A stretch of DNA of 64,000 bases from Uloborus plumipes (taxonomy: Eukaryota > Arthropoda > Arachnida > Araneae > Uloboridae). Positions within the stretch are counted from its first letter, which is position 1, and the number at the start of each line of letters is the position of its first letter. Shown here in pieces: positions 51,921 to 63,738 of the stretch. The stretch spans positions 310,001 to 374,000 of the forward strand of contig JAXGGA010000028.1 in the NCBI GenBank assembly GCA_038373865.1. Reading direction: 5' to 3'. The notes beneath the pieces were generated by a model. The model made no database searches. It was not told the DNA's origin and worked only from the letters and a program-made list of their open reading frames with translations. A program made the position numbers and the translations under genes.

Positions 51921-52679
51921 TGTATATATATATATATATTATTATTATTATTATTCATTGTTCAATTTGCGAAAAGCACAAAATTGCAACTGATATCTAT
52001 ATACTATATATGAATGTTTTTTTTTATAAAAGTGGTCGATCTCCATATTTTTAAATGAGTGTTTGTTTGTTAACTGTTATCATATTTTTATATATTTTAG
52101 TAAGTGAAAAAAAGCAAAGCATTTTCGAAAGTTAAATATCTAGCGACTAATAGGATCTTAACTTTTTTATTTTTTTCTGAGGAAAAAATTTGCAAACGGC
52201 AGTTGTTAGGAGGTTAATGTTACACAATGTTTATTACTATGTTTGATAGAGGAAAAATAATCTGCACAGGAACCGGTCCGCTAAGTTCTTTAGGCCTAAA
52301 TGCGAAAAATTAATAATTAGGGCATTATATAATGAAGTCTAAAAACGTGTCTTCAATAGCGATTTCATATATGTGTGCGACAAAGGGGGGTAGACCAAGA
52401 TATGGTCAGACAATACTAAAATTTACGGTTAAAATAAAAATGTAAAAAGCTCTTAACCAAAGTTTTCGTAAAAGATAAATTGTTCTAGCAGCAGATCACT
52501 CGGACGTTTATATTCGGTGATCTGTGCTTTTAAACTTAAAACTTCCAACAGGTGCTTCGATGAAGTTTTTTTTGCATTAAAAAAAATCTTATCTAATCTG
52601 TCTTAAAATGATGTGAATGGTATAATCATTTCAACGATGTTAACCGTCAGATAATAACTCTGGATTTTGCATATCTATA
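51921..52679. other. Short (TA)/(TTA) microsatellite, then AT-rich sequence without gene
   Basis: TA and ATT units at 51921-51954 follow the transposon directly. No exon is seen in the remainder. Confidence 0.5.
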
Positions 52680-53007
52680 TCTATACTAATAATAAAACTG
52701 AAGAGTTTGTTTAAACGAGCTAATCTCAGAAAACTACTGGTTCAAATTTAAAAGGTTTTATTGTGACGCGTAGTCCATTTAATCAGGAAGGCTTTAGGAT
52801 AAATAACATTACGCTGTATGTAAGGAGTTCTTTTTTTGTTTAAAAATAATAATGGTCGAAAAGCACGAACGGATTAGTTTCCACTATTCTCGAGAGATGG
52901 TGTTCGTTAAATGTATTATTTTGGCAACTGTGTGTAGCGGGCTCTGTAACAGAACCAGACTCCAAGTTATATAAAGCAGTATAAGTCACCGTCCTTAAAA
53001 TAGTTTA

Positions 53008-56000
53008 ATAGTCCAGTCAAATTAGACATTAAAATCGCAAATCGGGATGTAGTTCTGATTTTTTAATATGTTGTTTGGGTCACCTAGGGTAGTTCAAATC
53101 TAAGTTTGCACTTTTCCAAACCCTGTGCTCGCTTCGGAATTCGCGAAAAACTGCGAAAATTTCCTACTTTTTTCAGTTTTTCCCTTATAACTTCTAAACT
53201 ATGCAACTCTTGATGATACATGTGACTACCCGTTTTAAAGAACACTAAATTTTCAATAATTTGAGCCCAAGTAGCGCTCTGTAGGACCAATAGTTTAGGA
53301 GATATCGAACTTCGAAAATTGGTCATTTTTTGCGAAAAGTGAAAAAATTATGCTTCAATCGCATTTCAGACCAAATATCAATATAATTTCCTACTCTACA
53401 AGAATAAAAATGGACATGAAGCTGTAGTAAATTTAATTGGCTTTCATTTAAGCCCAAAAAGAAGTCTCTGGATTCAGTAGTTCTTCCACAATTACAAAAA
53501 ACAAAATGTTCGAAATTTTTGATTTTTTCGCGAAATGAAAAAAAAATCGTTTCTAATAAGAATAAGAGGCACTAGACGATAAGAAATACATAGAATGAGA
53601 AAGAAGGTTAACATTATATTTAAATATTATTTTCATTGTTTAAAAATTCTTCAAGGTTAATTTCATTCAATGTTTAGCTTTTTTTTGAGGGTCCTTGTTT
53701 GCTGTGTTCTTATCTCAAAACTGCAGAAAAGGAAGGTTTTCGCTCTTGCTCCAGATATTCGTCTAAGAGAGAAACGTTATCAGTATTTTCCTCTTCTTCG
53801 TCCATAGTGACTGGATGGACGTTGTTGCAACTTTTTCCAGAGCACCGAGTGCACAAAGCAGAACATTTTAGTCCGGCTTTGCGGCAAGGACATGCTCCCA
53901 TGCATCCTTTTTTGCACTTGCACGATAGAAATTTCAGGAGCATGGGCGAGGCTGGTTCACATAATGTTGTTACTGGTATTAAGCCATTGGGGGTTTTTGA
54001 CCAACCCCATTCCACTGCGTCTTTCTCAACCCCCAATCACTTTTGCACTTGATGGCACGTACGATAGGAATGGAAGTTGGCAGCATCTTTAGTTGGGGGC
54101 AAACGGGCCAAGTTAACCTTCGCATTGGCAGCTGCTTTAACAAACAGTTGGAATCGAAGACCATGCAGAGTATCAGTGAATGCATCTCCTCCGTACAAAG
54201 CAACAAGGTATTTTTGCCCTACTTCGGCAATGGCTTCGTGGCTAACATCTGGAAGGAGAAATGTACCAGCCAAATGAATCAAACTCCGCCTCTTTTCAAA
54301 AATGCTGCATAGCTTTGCCTTTCCTTGCCAGTAGAGGGCAGGCATCCACTAAATGTGTGAAGAAACAGTTCGAATCCTTTAGGCAATTCCATGGCTCCTC
54401 CACTGAATGAAGTTGTTGAAAACTGTGTACAACTGAAGTCACCCCTTTTTTTTTTTTTGGAAATAAACATTATGAATGTTTGATCCTAAACCGCAGAGAA
54501 GAACAAGTAAGTCCACGTCCTCTCCTGCCACGATTACGCTCTCGTAAAAAGTACTTTTTTCGGGAGCGGTTCGGATAATCATGCAGTCTGCATCTTCGGT
54601 TGCTTTTTTAGTTTCAATGCCTTCATGGGAAAAGGCAAGGCACAACTCGTTAATGAGGCGTCGTTTATTGCTCTCGTTGGCTAATAGTTTCTCCTGGGGC
54701 ACTGTGATGATCGTTGAAGAATCAAATATAATCTCACTGCTACTAAGAACAGAGTAGCGACGCAATCGTTCTGCTGTTTTAGTACTTCTGCGAGCTCCAT
54801 CCTCAGGGTAACCATCAAACAACTACGTTCCTACCAAAGTGATTAAATGTGTAAGTAATATATCCATCAATTATTGAACTGATAGAATCATTTTGGTCTC
54901 CGTCTACTACTACAAATGTACTGGGTGTAATTGGAATGTTTTGCTTAAATGGAGTGAAAGAGCAGAAGAAAGAAGATTTTGTTCCTTTTCGCATCCCTTC
55001 ATTATTGAACAAAGACATTGGATAAGGGGCCAATTCAAATTTGAAATGTTCTTTCAACTCCTTATCCGACTGTTTCGTAATACACAATCTTTGAAAGATA
55101 ATAAGTGGATCAATATCAACACGCTTGTTGTAAACTTTAACGGAACTTGTAACTGTTCCCAAGGTGAGTGAGTACCTTTTCTTTTCTTTTGCAAGTAACT
55201 TTACCAAAAGAATTTCCAGTAAGTTTCTTCACTGGTTCAATTCCTTTTTCTTGTGCTACGTGGCAATTAATTTCCGGACCTGCCACGATTCCACTGCTGA
55301 TAGACAATAATTTTTCTGTTTCTGGAAATAAAGAATGCGTATTAAGAAAGTTATTAATCTTCTTTACATCAGCATTTTCTCTTAGGATTTGAGTTGGCCT
55401 TATATCGGCATGTTGCTCTGGTGTCGACAAAATGTTCCAAAATCGTTCCAGTTCTCTGCAAATGTTTGATACGTACACAATTCCTTCTGTCTACCGAGAA
55501 AGTACACTATTGGATATTCCACGACCATGGGTTAACCCTCCCTGACTCTTCATGGATTTTATGAGAACCTGTTCAATACATAAATCTGTCCACAGGACGG
55601 ACCAAAATTTATCGGATCTACGAATCGTGAAGTATTGTTTAGTGAAGTTAGCAAATTCCTCTGGGACCATTCGCTTCGCAGAGCACTCATATCTTGTAGG
55701 TATAAGCGTGCACTTTTGGCGTAAAAAAATGACCCGCTGAGTGAAAGAATGGAAGTATTTTGCTAACTGTGTCCAGGTGGAGCTCCCAGTCACCTGCTCT
55801 CTCAGCCTGAATGAATTTCTTAATTAATACAGTCATCCTAAAATATTGCACCCAAAGCTTTGAGGTGGGCCCTTTTCTTTCCTGCTTGTCCACTTCAGCC
55901 TTACATTTCTTGTTTGTTACTTGCTCGTTTAAAAAGTAAAATTGTGACTTAAAATTTAAAAGGCGGGAAGCATAGATACAAAAGGAAGAAGTGCCCTTGT

Positions 56001-56596
56001 ATATAGTTCATGTCACCGTATTTTTGAAGTCCTTTTATACCATTCTACGTATTTCTTATCGTCTAGTGCCTCTTATTCTTATTAGAAACGATTTTTTGTC
56101 ATTTCTCGAAAAAAATAAAAAATTTCGAACATTTTGTTTTTCGTAATTGTGGAAGAACTACCGAGTCCAGAGACTTCCTTTTGGGCTTAAATGAATGCCA
56201 ATTAAATTTGCTATAGTTTCATGTCCATTTTTATTCTTGTAGAGCAGGAAATTATATCGATATTTGGTCTGAAATGCGATTGAAGCATAATTTTTTCACT
56301 TTTCGCAAAAAATGACCAATTTTCGAAGTTCGATATCTCCTAAACTATTGGTCCTACAGAGCGCTATTTGGGCTCAAATTATTGAAAATTTAGTGTTATT
56401 TAAAACAGGTATTCACATGTATTATCAAAAGTTGCATAGTTTGGAAGTTATAAGGGAAAAACTGAAAAAAGTCAGAAATTTTCGCAGTTTTTCGCGAATT
56501 CCGCAGCGAGCACAGCCAAACAACATATTAAAAAATCAGAACTACATCCCGATTTGCGATTTTAGCCCTTTTTTTGCATAGATTGACTGGACTATA
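53008..56596 (-). mobile_element. Transposon with ~550-bp inverted repeats and a CXC-domain protein, unclassified
   Basis: The arms (about 53008-53580 and 56030-56596) are inverted copies. ATAGTCCAGTC starts the left one, and its reverse complement GACTGGACTAT ends the right one. Further in, both arms share AATCGGGATGTAGTTCTGAT and a block with ATTCGCGAAAAACTGCGAAA. The region between holds one decayed minus-strand gene. Target duplication is unclear; TA is possible. I recall the protein as a repeat-borne family in arthropods and other animals, but I cannot assign it to a named transposon superfamily. Confidence 0.75.
53710..55893 (-). pseudogene. Repeat-encoded protein pseudogene with PIN-like acidic motifs and C-terminal CXC domain
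   Basis: On the minus strand, at least seven pieces in changing frames read as one protein of about 700 residues. In order: an N-terminal part (W-V-Q-Y-F-R-M, then F-H-S-A-G-H-F), F-T-I-R-R-S-D-K-F-W with S-M-K-S-Q-G-G-L-T-H-G-R-G, a Y-N-K-R-V-D-I-D-P-L block, V-F-D-G-Y-P-like F-D-G-Y-P, E-D-A-D-C-M-I, V-I-V-A-G-E-D-V-D-L-L-V-L-L, F-L-H-T-F-S-G-C, and a cysteine cluster (53827-53922) matching tesmin/TSO1 CXC motifs. The DAD...GEDVDLL spacing recalls PIN/FEN-type nucleases, which is inference. Breaks include W-to-TAG near 55492, W-to-TGA at 54037-54039, frameshifts near 55695, 55170, 54820 and 54335, and a 13-T run at 54446-54458. Confidence 0.75.
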
Positions 56597-56784
56597 ATAG
56601 ATTGTTGTCTTAATTACACGGGTGAAACCACGGGCCGTAGCTATGCCCTAATAAAGGTTTTTGAAGCAACAAATTATATCCATTATAATACAAAAGAATT
56701 GTTTTTTCTCATTTTTTGTTCAAATTTTGTTATTTCTTTGTTCAGAGGCAGCCCGTGCAATGGTGGGCCATGCTGCTAGCTAGT

Positions 56785-56929
56785 TTATAAATTAGCTGTA
56801 CATAGTGATACAGCATTAAATAAAACAAAATTTCTATTACGAAAATGCAACCAGATGCACACACATCCTGCTTTTAGCCATTCCCTATAGCACTCTATAA
56901 AAAAGAACTACAATACTACTAGAAAATCT
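56785..56929. other. Intron-like AT-rich sequence
   Basis: Short gap between the Helitron-like end and the tandem repeat; nothing recognised. Confidence 0.4.
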
Positions 56930-57380
56930 CTATGGGACTGAGATTCCAGAAACTTTTCTAGTAACGATACAGCTACGTCTCAAGTACCCTTATTTAAAAA
57001 GAAGCTGTATTGTTGCAAAGTTACTTAAGAAAACTTTTTATCGTTACTGCAATGTAGAAAAAACAAGTGTAGTACTACCTGAAAACCTACAGGAAAGTGA
57101 CATTCCATAAGCTTTTCTGATAACGCTACAATTACGTCTAAAGTATCCTTATTTAAAAAGAAGATGTATCGTTGCAACGTTACTTAAGAAAAAGTTTTAT
57201 CGTTACTACAATGTAGAAAAAACACACAAGTGTAGTAATACTAGAAAAACATCAGAAAAGTGACATTCCATAAGCTTTTCTAATCACGAAGCTGCTTCTT
57301 TCCAAGTAAAACTGGCAGCGTTACTTAAAGAGAAGCTGTACCTTTACTGGAACAAACTCTGAATGTTTTCCAGCGATTTT
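56930..57380. repeat. Diverged tandem repeat, unit about 160 bp, three copies
   Basis: GATTCCAGAAACTTTTCTAG (about 56942), CATTCCATAAGCTTTTCTGA (about 57103) and CATTCCATAAGCTTTTCTAA (about 57266) each start a copy. Each continues with TTATTTAAAAAGAAGCTGTA-type and GTTACTTAAGAAAA-type blocks. The third copy is the most diverged. Confidence 0.75.
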
Positions 57381-57869
57381 TTTGTAGTATTGCAGTTATT
57401 TTTTTATTGTAGAAACCTCCATTGAAGTCCAGTTTATTAAATGCTTTCTAGCAGTACAATGCTTTCTAGCAGTCGTTTTTACAATGTATAACCCATTTTT
57501 AACTAATTTAAATATAATTTAAAAAACGAATCGATGCTTTTAAATAACAATTAGTAGCAAAACAAGATTTTCAATTTTTAAGCGTTATTTTGAATTGCTT
57601 ATTTATACAATACTTTTTGCGTTTCGTAATCTCATTAAACTCTGTATTGTATCAAAAAAATAAAAATAATAATGGAAATAAATCAGTTATCTTTAAATCT
57701 CTGAAAAACTTTAGAAGTTAAACTAGTTAATTTCCAAAGAAACTTTTCTTAGTTAAATTGCAGAACATTTAACTAAGTCTTTTCGTAAAGTAAACGCTGA
57801 TACAAATCAGAAAAAACCCTCCAGAATCTGAAATACTAGAAATTTCCTTTATCGTGTTTGCCTGCACAG

Positions 57870-58075
57870 TCTGTCAAAGTGAAAGAGGCTTAATGAAGGA
57901 AATGTTGGACATATGTGTGGAGGTTGTCTTATCTAATCGCATGTTGAAGAACATCGAAATAAAACATCTGCTGCCGCATTTAGATAATAGTGCATCAGCG
58001 ACTTTTGATAAAAGAAATCCCAGGAAAAACAAAAATTTTGGTGTTTCAAGAAATAATTTGAAAAGCAGACATTAA
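57870..58075 (+). CDS. Candidate terminal coding exon, unknown protein
   Basis: A strong acceptor (TTTATCGTGTTTGCCTGCACAG, AG at 57868-57869) precedes 67 codons ending at TAA (58073-58075). The peptide begins C-Q-S-E-R-G-L-M-K-E-M-L-D-I-C-V-E-V-V-L and later has L-L-P-H-L-D-N-S-A and a basic tail. An amphipathic helical start and codon mix unlike the surrounding noise support real coding. I do not recognise the family. No upstream exon was identified; the tandem repeat at 56930-57380 would lie in its intron. Confidence 0.45.
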
Positions 58076-58695
58076 AATTATCCCCTATTCGTACTTATTG
58101 AATTAGCATATTCTTTGCTATTTATTCTCAACCGAAAAGAAGCAAAGCAGTTACATCTTGCTTCCTAACAAAGAATTGCCAGTAAAATTAATTTATTTAG
58201 ATTATAATGTATTAGATAGTAATTATTTTAGGCACTGATTTCGAAATTGTTATTCACATTGCGACAATAATGTGTTACTAATAAATGTTAACTAAAAATT
58301 TCAAATAACTGAGAAAAAACACGTTTATAAGAAAAAAAATAAAACATAAAAGATACAAGCTGAAATAGATCTAGATAAGGATTCAGAGATAAATGACTAC
58401 TTTCGCTCCGACTATAGATTGAAGAAAGTAGAAGCGGTGAAGATCAAACTCGTGGTAAATATTGTTGTTTATGCTTGTTTTGGTACCATTCGTAATGTTT
58501 TTAGTTCATAGAAATTGATTTATGCAAAAAAATTTAATTTGTATTCCATAATCCGGTTGTATTAATTGGACCTCCAAAATTTATGTTCCTCCGAAATTTT
58601 CACCAAAAACTTGGGTCCTGCTAAACTGATATTCGTGAATCCGCACGAAAGTTTTATTCAAGTAATGAGCAATTCATTAAAATGCATACGCAACA
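58076..58695. other. No recognisable gene; probable 3' flank
   Basis: AT-rich. AATAAA-like signals such as CTAATAAATG near 58279 could serve as polyadenylation signals for the exon at 57870. Confidence 0.35.
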
Positions 58696-58842
58696 ATGTA
58701 TGACTTTCGCCAGACATTAGTTTTCTTTTCTACCAGCCCAATTAATTTAGTTGTGTTATTAACAATATTGATAACGAATACAAAAGCGTTACGTATGCTG
58801 TACATTATACAGCATTTTGGTGCTCCTAGAGAGGTGCTTACT

Positions 58843-58987
58843 AAATCTAAAAAAGCGATCTTGAAAATGACAAAATACTACATAGATGAGACTGATGGAG
58901 GTTTTCGTCTAAACCGCCTAAAATCTAAAAAAGCGATCTTGAAAATGACAAAATACTACATAGATGAGACTGATGGAGGTTTTCGTC
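58843..58987 (+). repeat. Exact 67-bp duplication, period 78 bp (26 codons)
   Basis: 58843-58909 and 58921-58987 are identical. Both lie within an open frame (58696-58992, 98 codons) and the period of 78 keeps the frame. The unit reads K-S-K-K-A-I-L-K-M-T-K-Y-Y-I-D-E-T-D-G-G-F-R. Whether the frame is translated is unknown; no good splice sites or homologue are recognised. Confidence 0.9.
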
Positions 58988-58992
58988 ATTAA

Positions 58993-60262
58993 GTAAATAT
59001 GTGAGAAAAATCATTCAAATTATATTTGCAGTGCTTTGGAGCTTTAAAGCAAAATATCTCGTACCTCAGCATTCGCTAAACTGCTTAAAGAAAATACAAG
59101 TACTAAGATTACATTTAAAGAAAGTTGCTTTCGAGAGAACATGGTAAACACGGAAAAAGAAAGTTAATCCTTACTAGTAAAATTTGCTAGTCGCAAAAGC
59201 AGAATAAAGAGAAAAAATTGAAAATCCTTTTAAAACATCACTAAAATCAATTGCAAGTATTTTAACTGTTAAAAAATAGAAACTGGCAACAGATAAAAAA
59301 TGTAAACAATTGAGTTTTTTTCCTAGTCGGCCAACAATGACATCGGTTTCCAATCGCGTAAATTTAAAGCTTAGCTGCATTTGCTACAAATGCGTTATAA
59401 TTCAAGATCTATATAACATGGAAACTCCACACACCTTCTATCAGACGCAGAATTTTTTTTCTTTCTTTTGCTACTTTTTTTTTTGAAATTTTCAAGTATA
59501 TTTTCACTACAAAAATCGCAAAAACATTTGAAAAGTTTTTAATTAATATCTTCGTTAATTAATGTCATCCGAACACGCGACCAAGCTAAGAACACTCTCG
59601 ATCAACTCTCCTTTTAAACAGAAAACATTTTCAATATTGGTCCATGCGTTTAGACGGTAAAGTACTACAGACAAATACCACAGATGGACATATACACATA
59701 TACGTCAAACTCATAACCCCCTTTCTCGTTACGTTGGGGGTTAAAAATGAAACTCACTAGGCATGTGCTTCTCCGGCAAGGTCCACTTTGATTTATCGCT
59801 CTTTGATATTGTTTTCCACAAAATATTACTATTATATTTCTACATGAGATTATACTGCATTACCAACTTAATTTTATGTGAAAAATAAAATAAAATGGCC
59901 AACCCCTTCAAAAGCTTTCAAAAGTTGCTAAACACGGCAAAAGCTGGTAACAAGAACACCGAGAATCAAGGGCCCCTTGTCAGTTTGGTCCAATTGACCA
60001 AACATAAAAATTTCTAAAAATGCTCTCCCTCCATAAAATTTCTAAAACTCATACTACTCCGATCCATAGCCAGGCCTTAGTTCCCGAGTAGACGGACATG
60101 GGCTTTCGTTGCTCCTGGTTTGAAATAGGACACATGAAAAATCTCATGGTGCCAGTTTTGTAGGGACATAAGAGGAGGAAGTTGTAATCGTATTTTTCTG
60201 CACTGATTTCTTAATACCTCTAATATATCGGTAGACGAACGAAAAAAAAAGATTCATATAAC
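58993..60262. other. No recognisable gene
   Basis: AT-rich, with short open stretches only. No transposon ends recognised. Confidence 0.4.
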
Positions 60263-60330
60263 ACAGATTTATGCTTTATAGCATAATCTGTGCTATAAAG
60301 CATATGCTATATTCATTTCATATGCTATAA
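60263..60330. repeat. Overlapping inverted repeats (alternative hairpins)
   Basis: CAGATTTATGC...GCATAATCTG (60263-60290) can form one hairpin. ATGCTTTATAGCA (60271-60283) pairs perfectly with TGCTATAAAGCAT (60290-60302) in another. A third, CATATGCTA/TAGCATATG-type, follows. Confidence 0.6.
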
Positions 60331-61770
60331 GTAAAAGAAATGAAACAAAAAAGTGCAAGCGAAGTTGCTTCGCAGAGTCAATAACAGACAAATCAGAGCT
60401 GTTTTACATACATTTTTATTAACCCTTAATTGGTGAGGCAATTTCTTTTGGCAGCGTTAATAGTGAGGTTGATGAATGGAACCTCAATACACTTCTTGTA
60501 CACTCTCCAAAATTTGTGCAAATTAAAGTTGGGGTCAATGGTTTTTACATGTATATAAATGCAATGGCAACAGAGTACCATAGGTGACATATATATTTAT
60601 ATAAAGCTATATATGTTTTCATTACGTAACGTTTGAAAGCAAAGTCCGATTTTTCTGGGGAACAAGACATCAAAAAGAACAAGCGTCATCAGTTTGAGTT
60701 AAGAAATTACTGAAGTGCATTCCATGTCGATCCAGATATTGATTGCGGCTGAAGCATTTTTGCTTTTTTGCCTCCTTGTTAGAGAGCAATTATTTTATTT
60801 TTTTTTTACTTTTTCTCTTTTACAGCAAAATAATTTTGTTGTTAAATTTAAAAAATAAATGTGCTTGACAAATGAAATTAATTGTTCACAAACCATACTA
60901 TTTTCAGCAAATGCTTTAAAGATAATCTCTCATTTGCGCACAGCTCCATGTTCTTCATAAAATTACTTAAGTTAGTAAAATTATATTCATGATAGTATTT
61001 TAAAACAATTTTACATTCATGTACATCTGACCGGGATGTCGAGTATTCCAAATAGTTGGAAATTATTTCAGTATGACGTCAAACTGCTTTAATTAGGTCA
61101 ATCGAAACATTCGACCGTTTAGAAACGCATTTATTTAGGATACGATAATGGATTCTTGCTAAATTGACAGTTACACGGTTACGCTATTCTAACCTGCGGC
61201 GCTATCAATGTTCCTAGTAAGTTCAAAATAATTTGCAGAATTTGTTCCTAATCAATCTTCATTTAAAATTCCGCATAATTCATTAGTAACGTTGACTAAG
61301 CAACAGGTTCATAAGATCATTCGCAGTAGTAAACCTGTTTGACATGAGCCCTTCTTTTTGCTACAAAATTGAGTTTCGTTGACTAAATTCTACATGAAAC
61401 AAGTAACTAGGGTGAATTGTCAGTAATTGACCATTTAAGTGGAAGTTTATACACGTTCTATTTAGTTTCACAGGAGAAACCAGAGGAAAACTTAATAATT
61501 AAAGGATTAACAATATTTATTTGGCTGTTTAATTTATTATTTAAATGATTTTAAGTAATAGTAAAACAAAAGATTTCGTCTGTAGTGTACCACTTACGCA
61601 AAGTAATTACATTTTTGCACACTAAAAATCAAAATCCATAAAATTAAAATCCGATCATATCTTTGCATGTACTTTTGCATGTATTTGAGTACGATTATTT
61701 ACGTCCGTCTAAACGTCACTTCTGATTGGCTATTCAGGGGATAACGTCATCGTACTCGAACTTGATAGTA
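60331..61770. other. No recognisable gene
   Basis: AT-rich; no supported exon or repeat boundary. Confidence 0.4.
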
Positions 61771-61935
61771 AACCAGGGACGTCATTTCAAATTTTTCCAG
61801 GGGGGGGGGCAAAGGGTAAAAACGCAATACAATTTGACCAGAAAACTACAAAAACCACGTCCACTTATATGTAAATACATTGATTTCTCAAAGTCAGGGG
61901 GGGGGGGGGGGCAAATGACCCCCCCCCCAGACCTA
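61771..61935. repeat. Possible short interspersed repeat with G/C runs
   Basis: Begins near CCAGGGACGTCATTTCAAA and ends with a G run, CAAATGA and a C run. CGTCATTT and AAATGAC form an imperfect inverted pair. The type of end (GGGACGTCATTT followed by a G run) recalls dispersed repeats, but there is only one copy here. Confidence 0.3.
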
Positions 61936-62560
61936 TAGTAAACATTTGCTCATCGCTAAATGTCGCTAAAATTTTCAACATTTAGCAATTTCTCTCAAAT
62001 TTGACACCAAAACAAAATCGCCAAGAATGATGCTAACCTTGGTGGTATGTCTTTAAATTTTCGCCAAAACCATATATTCAAAACATATTTTATGCCATCA
62101 CTATGTGAATCTCTACAGGACCTGAATCTAAGTTGCAATAAGTCCTACTATAGTTCATAAATATTATACACTACAATGCAAAAGTTTAGATAAAATGCAA
62201 ATATATGAATAAAAATAAAACTATTCAGCGACATACTTTCGAATTTCTACTGCAGGTACACAGTATGGTCACAAATACGTGTCTGGAGTTTTAAAAAATG
62301 TAACCGAAACGAAAATCGGAAATTACAAAAGACATTTTTTTTCTTCTTCAAAAGTTTAGACAAGAGTCAGATTTATGCAAAGATGTCTTAAAATGTGATA
62401 GGTGGAAGAAAGGCGGGACTTTATTATTCGAATATAAAGTGCAGCGATTGCTAAATGAATACTTAAAATCCCAAAAGCTCTGTAGTTCTCGTGTAAAGAA
62501 GATGAGAAAGTTTGGAAGCCGAAATTTGAAAATGAACCTACTTTATTAAATTTTTGTTTT
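61936..62560. other. No recognisable gene
   Basis: AT-rich; nothing recognised. Confidence 0.4.
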
Positions 62561-62564
62561 TTAA

Positions 62565-63291
62565 ATCGGCTCTAGTATGGTAGTGCATTGTTTTTTACTT
62601 CGTGGAGAGCATATTCAGACATGCGTATCGACAAAGAAGGCCAAGAAAAATTATATTTCGTAAGGATAAAGAAATTGGATAAACGGCTCGAACTGACGAT
62701 TCGCCCCTTAATCCTACAAAACTTCAACTTGGGTCAAAAACAGCCCGTGACAGTATAAGTAGACGAACAACTGAATTGGAATGCATAAAGAAAACAAAGA
62801 ATTGTGCTTGAGCCTTTTCAGATCGAGTGTCCCAAAAAAGCCAGATTTTAATGGGAAAAGCAGCATATGTACTATCGTGACTAAAAACTGAATGTTACTT
62901 TCTCTGATAAAAATTATTAAAATTGGGATAGCCTAGATGGATTATAATTCTATTGGCGGGATTTGAGAAAGATCTAATGATCATATGCTGTGCTGCTTTT
63001 ACCATTAAAATATGGTTCATTTGGAACACTCTGCCCGAAAAGGCTCGAACACAATTCTTTGTTTTTTTTATGCATTCCGATTCAGTTGTTCATCTACTTA
63101 TGCTGTCACGTGCTGTTTTTGACCCAAACTGAAGCTTTGTAGGATTAAGGGGAGATTCGTCAGTTCGAGCCGTTTATCCAATTTCTTCATCCTTAAGAAA
63201 TATATTTTTTCTTGGCATTTTTTATTAATACGCATGTCTGAATTTTCTCTCCACGAAGTATAAAACAATGTACTACCATACTAGAGTAGAT
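62565..63291. mobile_element. Large fold-back element (about 730 bp)
   Basis: The left arm (62565 to about 62875) and right arm (about 62985-63291) are inverted copies of about 310 bp with point differences and small indels. Shared stretches include GATAAACGGCTCGAACTGAC and its inverse, and TACTTCGTGGAGAG and its inverse. The loop is about 110 bp. TTAA flanks both ends (62561-62564, 63292-63295), so a TTAA target duplication is possible. No coding frame. Confidence 0.7.
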
Positions 63292-63372
63292 TTAACCCCA
63301 GCAGCACCAGAACGTTCAAATTTGGTGCAAAAATGGTGTTATTGGTCAAATAACGGTGCTAAGTGTCCCTTG

Positions 63373-63738
63373 AACGTTATATTCGACGTGCAAAAACAGT
63401 AATATTATCACGGTGTCATTTCAGTGCTTTAAGAACGTAATATTTGACGTGTAAAAACAGTAATATTATCACGGTGTCATTTCAGTGCTTAAGGAACGTG
63501 ATACTTGACGTGCAAAAACAGTAATATTATCACGGTGTCATTTCAGTGCTTAAGGAACGTGATATTTGACGTGCAAAAACAGTAATATTATCACGGTGTC
63601 ATTTCAGTGCTTAAGGAACGTGATATTTGACGTGCAAAAACAGTAATATTATCACGGTGTCATTTCAGTGCTTAAGGAACGTGATATTTGACGTGCAAAA
63701 ACAGTAATATTATCACGGTGTCATTTCAGTGCTTAAGG
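63373..63738. repeat. 61-bp minisatellite, six copies
   Basis: Units of AACGTGATATTTGACGTGCA ... CACGGTGTCATTTCAGTGCT repeat with exact 61-bp spacing: CGGTGTCAT at 63411, 63472, 63533, 63594, 63655 and 63716. The last four are almost identical; the first two are more diverged. A more degenerate related unit precedes the array (about 63312-63372). Confidence 0.92.

Larger units (their letters stand above)
52680..56783 (+). mobile_element. Helitron-like repeat split by the CXC transposon
   Basis: TCTATACTAATAATAAAACT starts the left part, followed by GAAGAGTTTGTTTAAACG and a stretch typical of dispersed arthropod repeats. To the right of the inserted transposon, CGGGTGAAACCACGGGCCGT near 56619-56638 and a terminal GCTAGCTAGT (to 56784) fit Helitron-type 3' ends (GC-rich hairpin then CTAG|T). 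Two alternative 3' ends exist: about 56645, decayed, and 56783. The insertion (53008-56596) separates the two halves. It codes for nothing recognisable itself. Confidence 0.45.

Noticed and set aside
53084..53326. Similar ~80-codon open frames in both arms of the CXC transposon (also 56312-56581)
   Set aside because: They mirror each other because the arms are inverted copies. The conserved protein is the central minus-strand gene, and nothing suggests the arm frames are translated.
54043..54312. Plus-strand open frames opposite the CXC-protein pseudogene
   Set aside because: They are antisense shadows of the decayed minus-strand gene.
63373..63738. CRISPR-like array
   Set aside because: The 61-bp units are contiguous repeats without unique spacers, in a eukaryotic context. 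It is a minisatellite.
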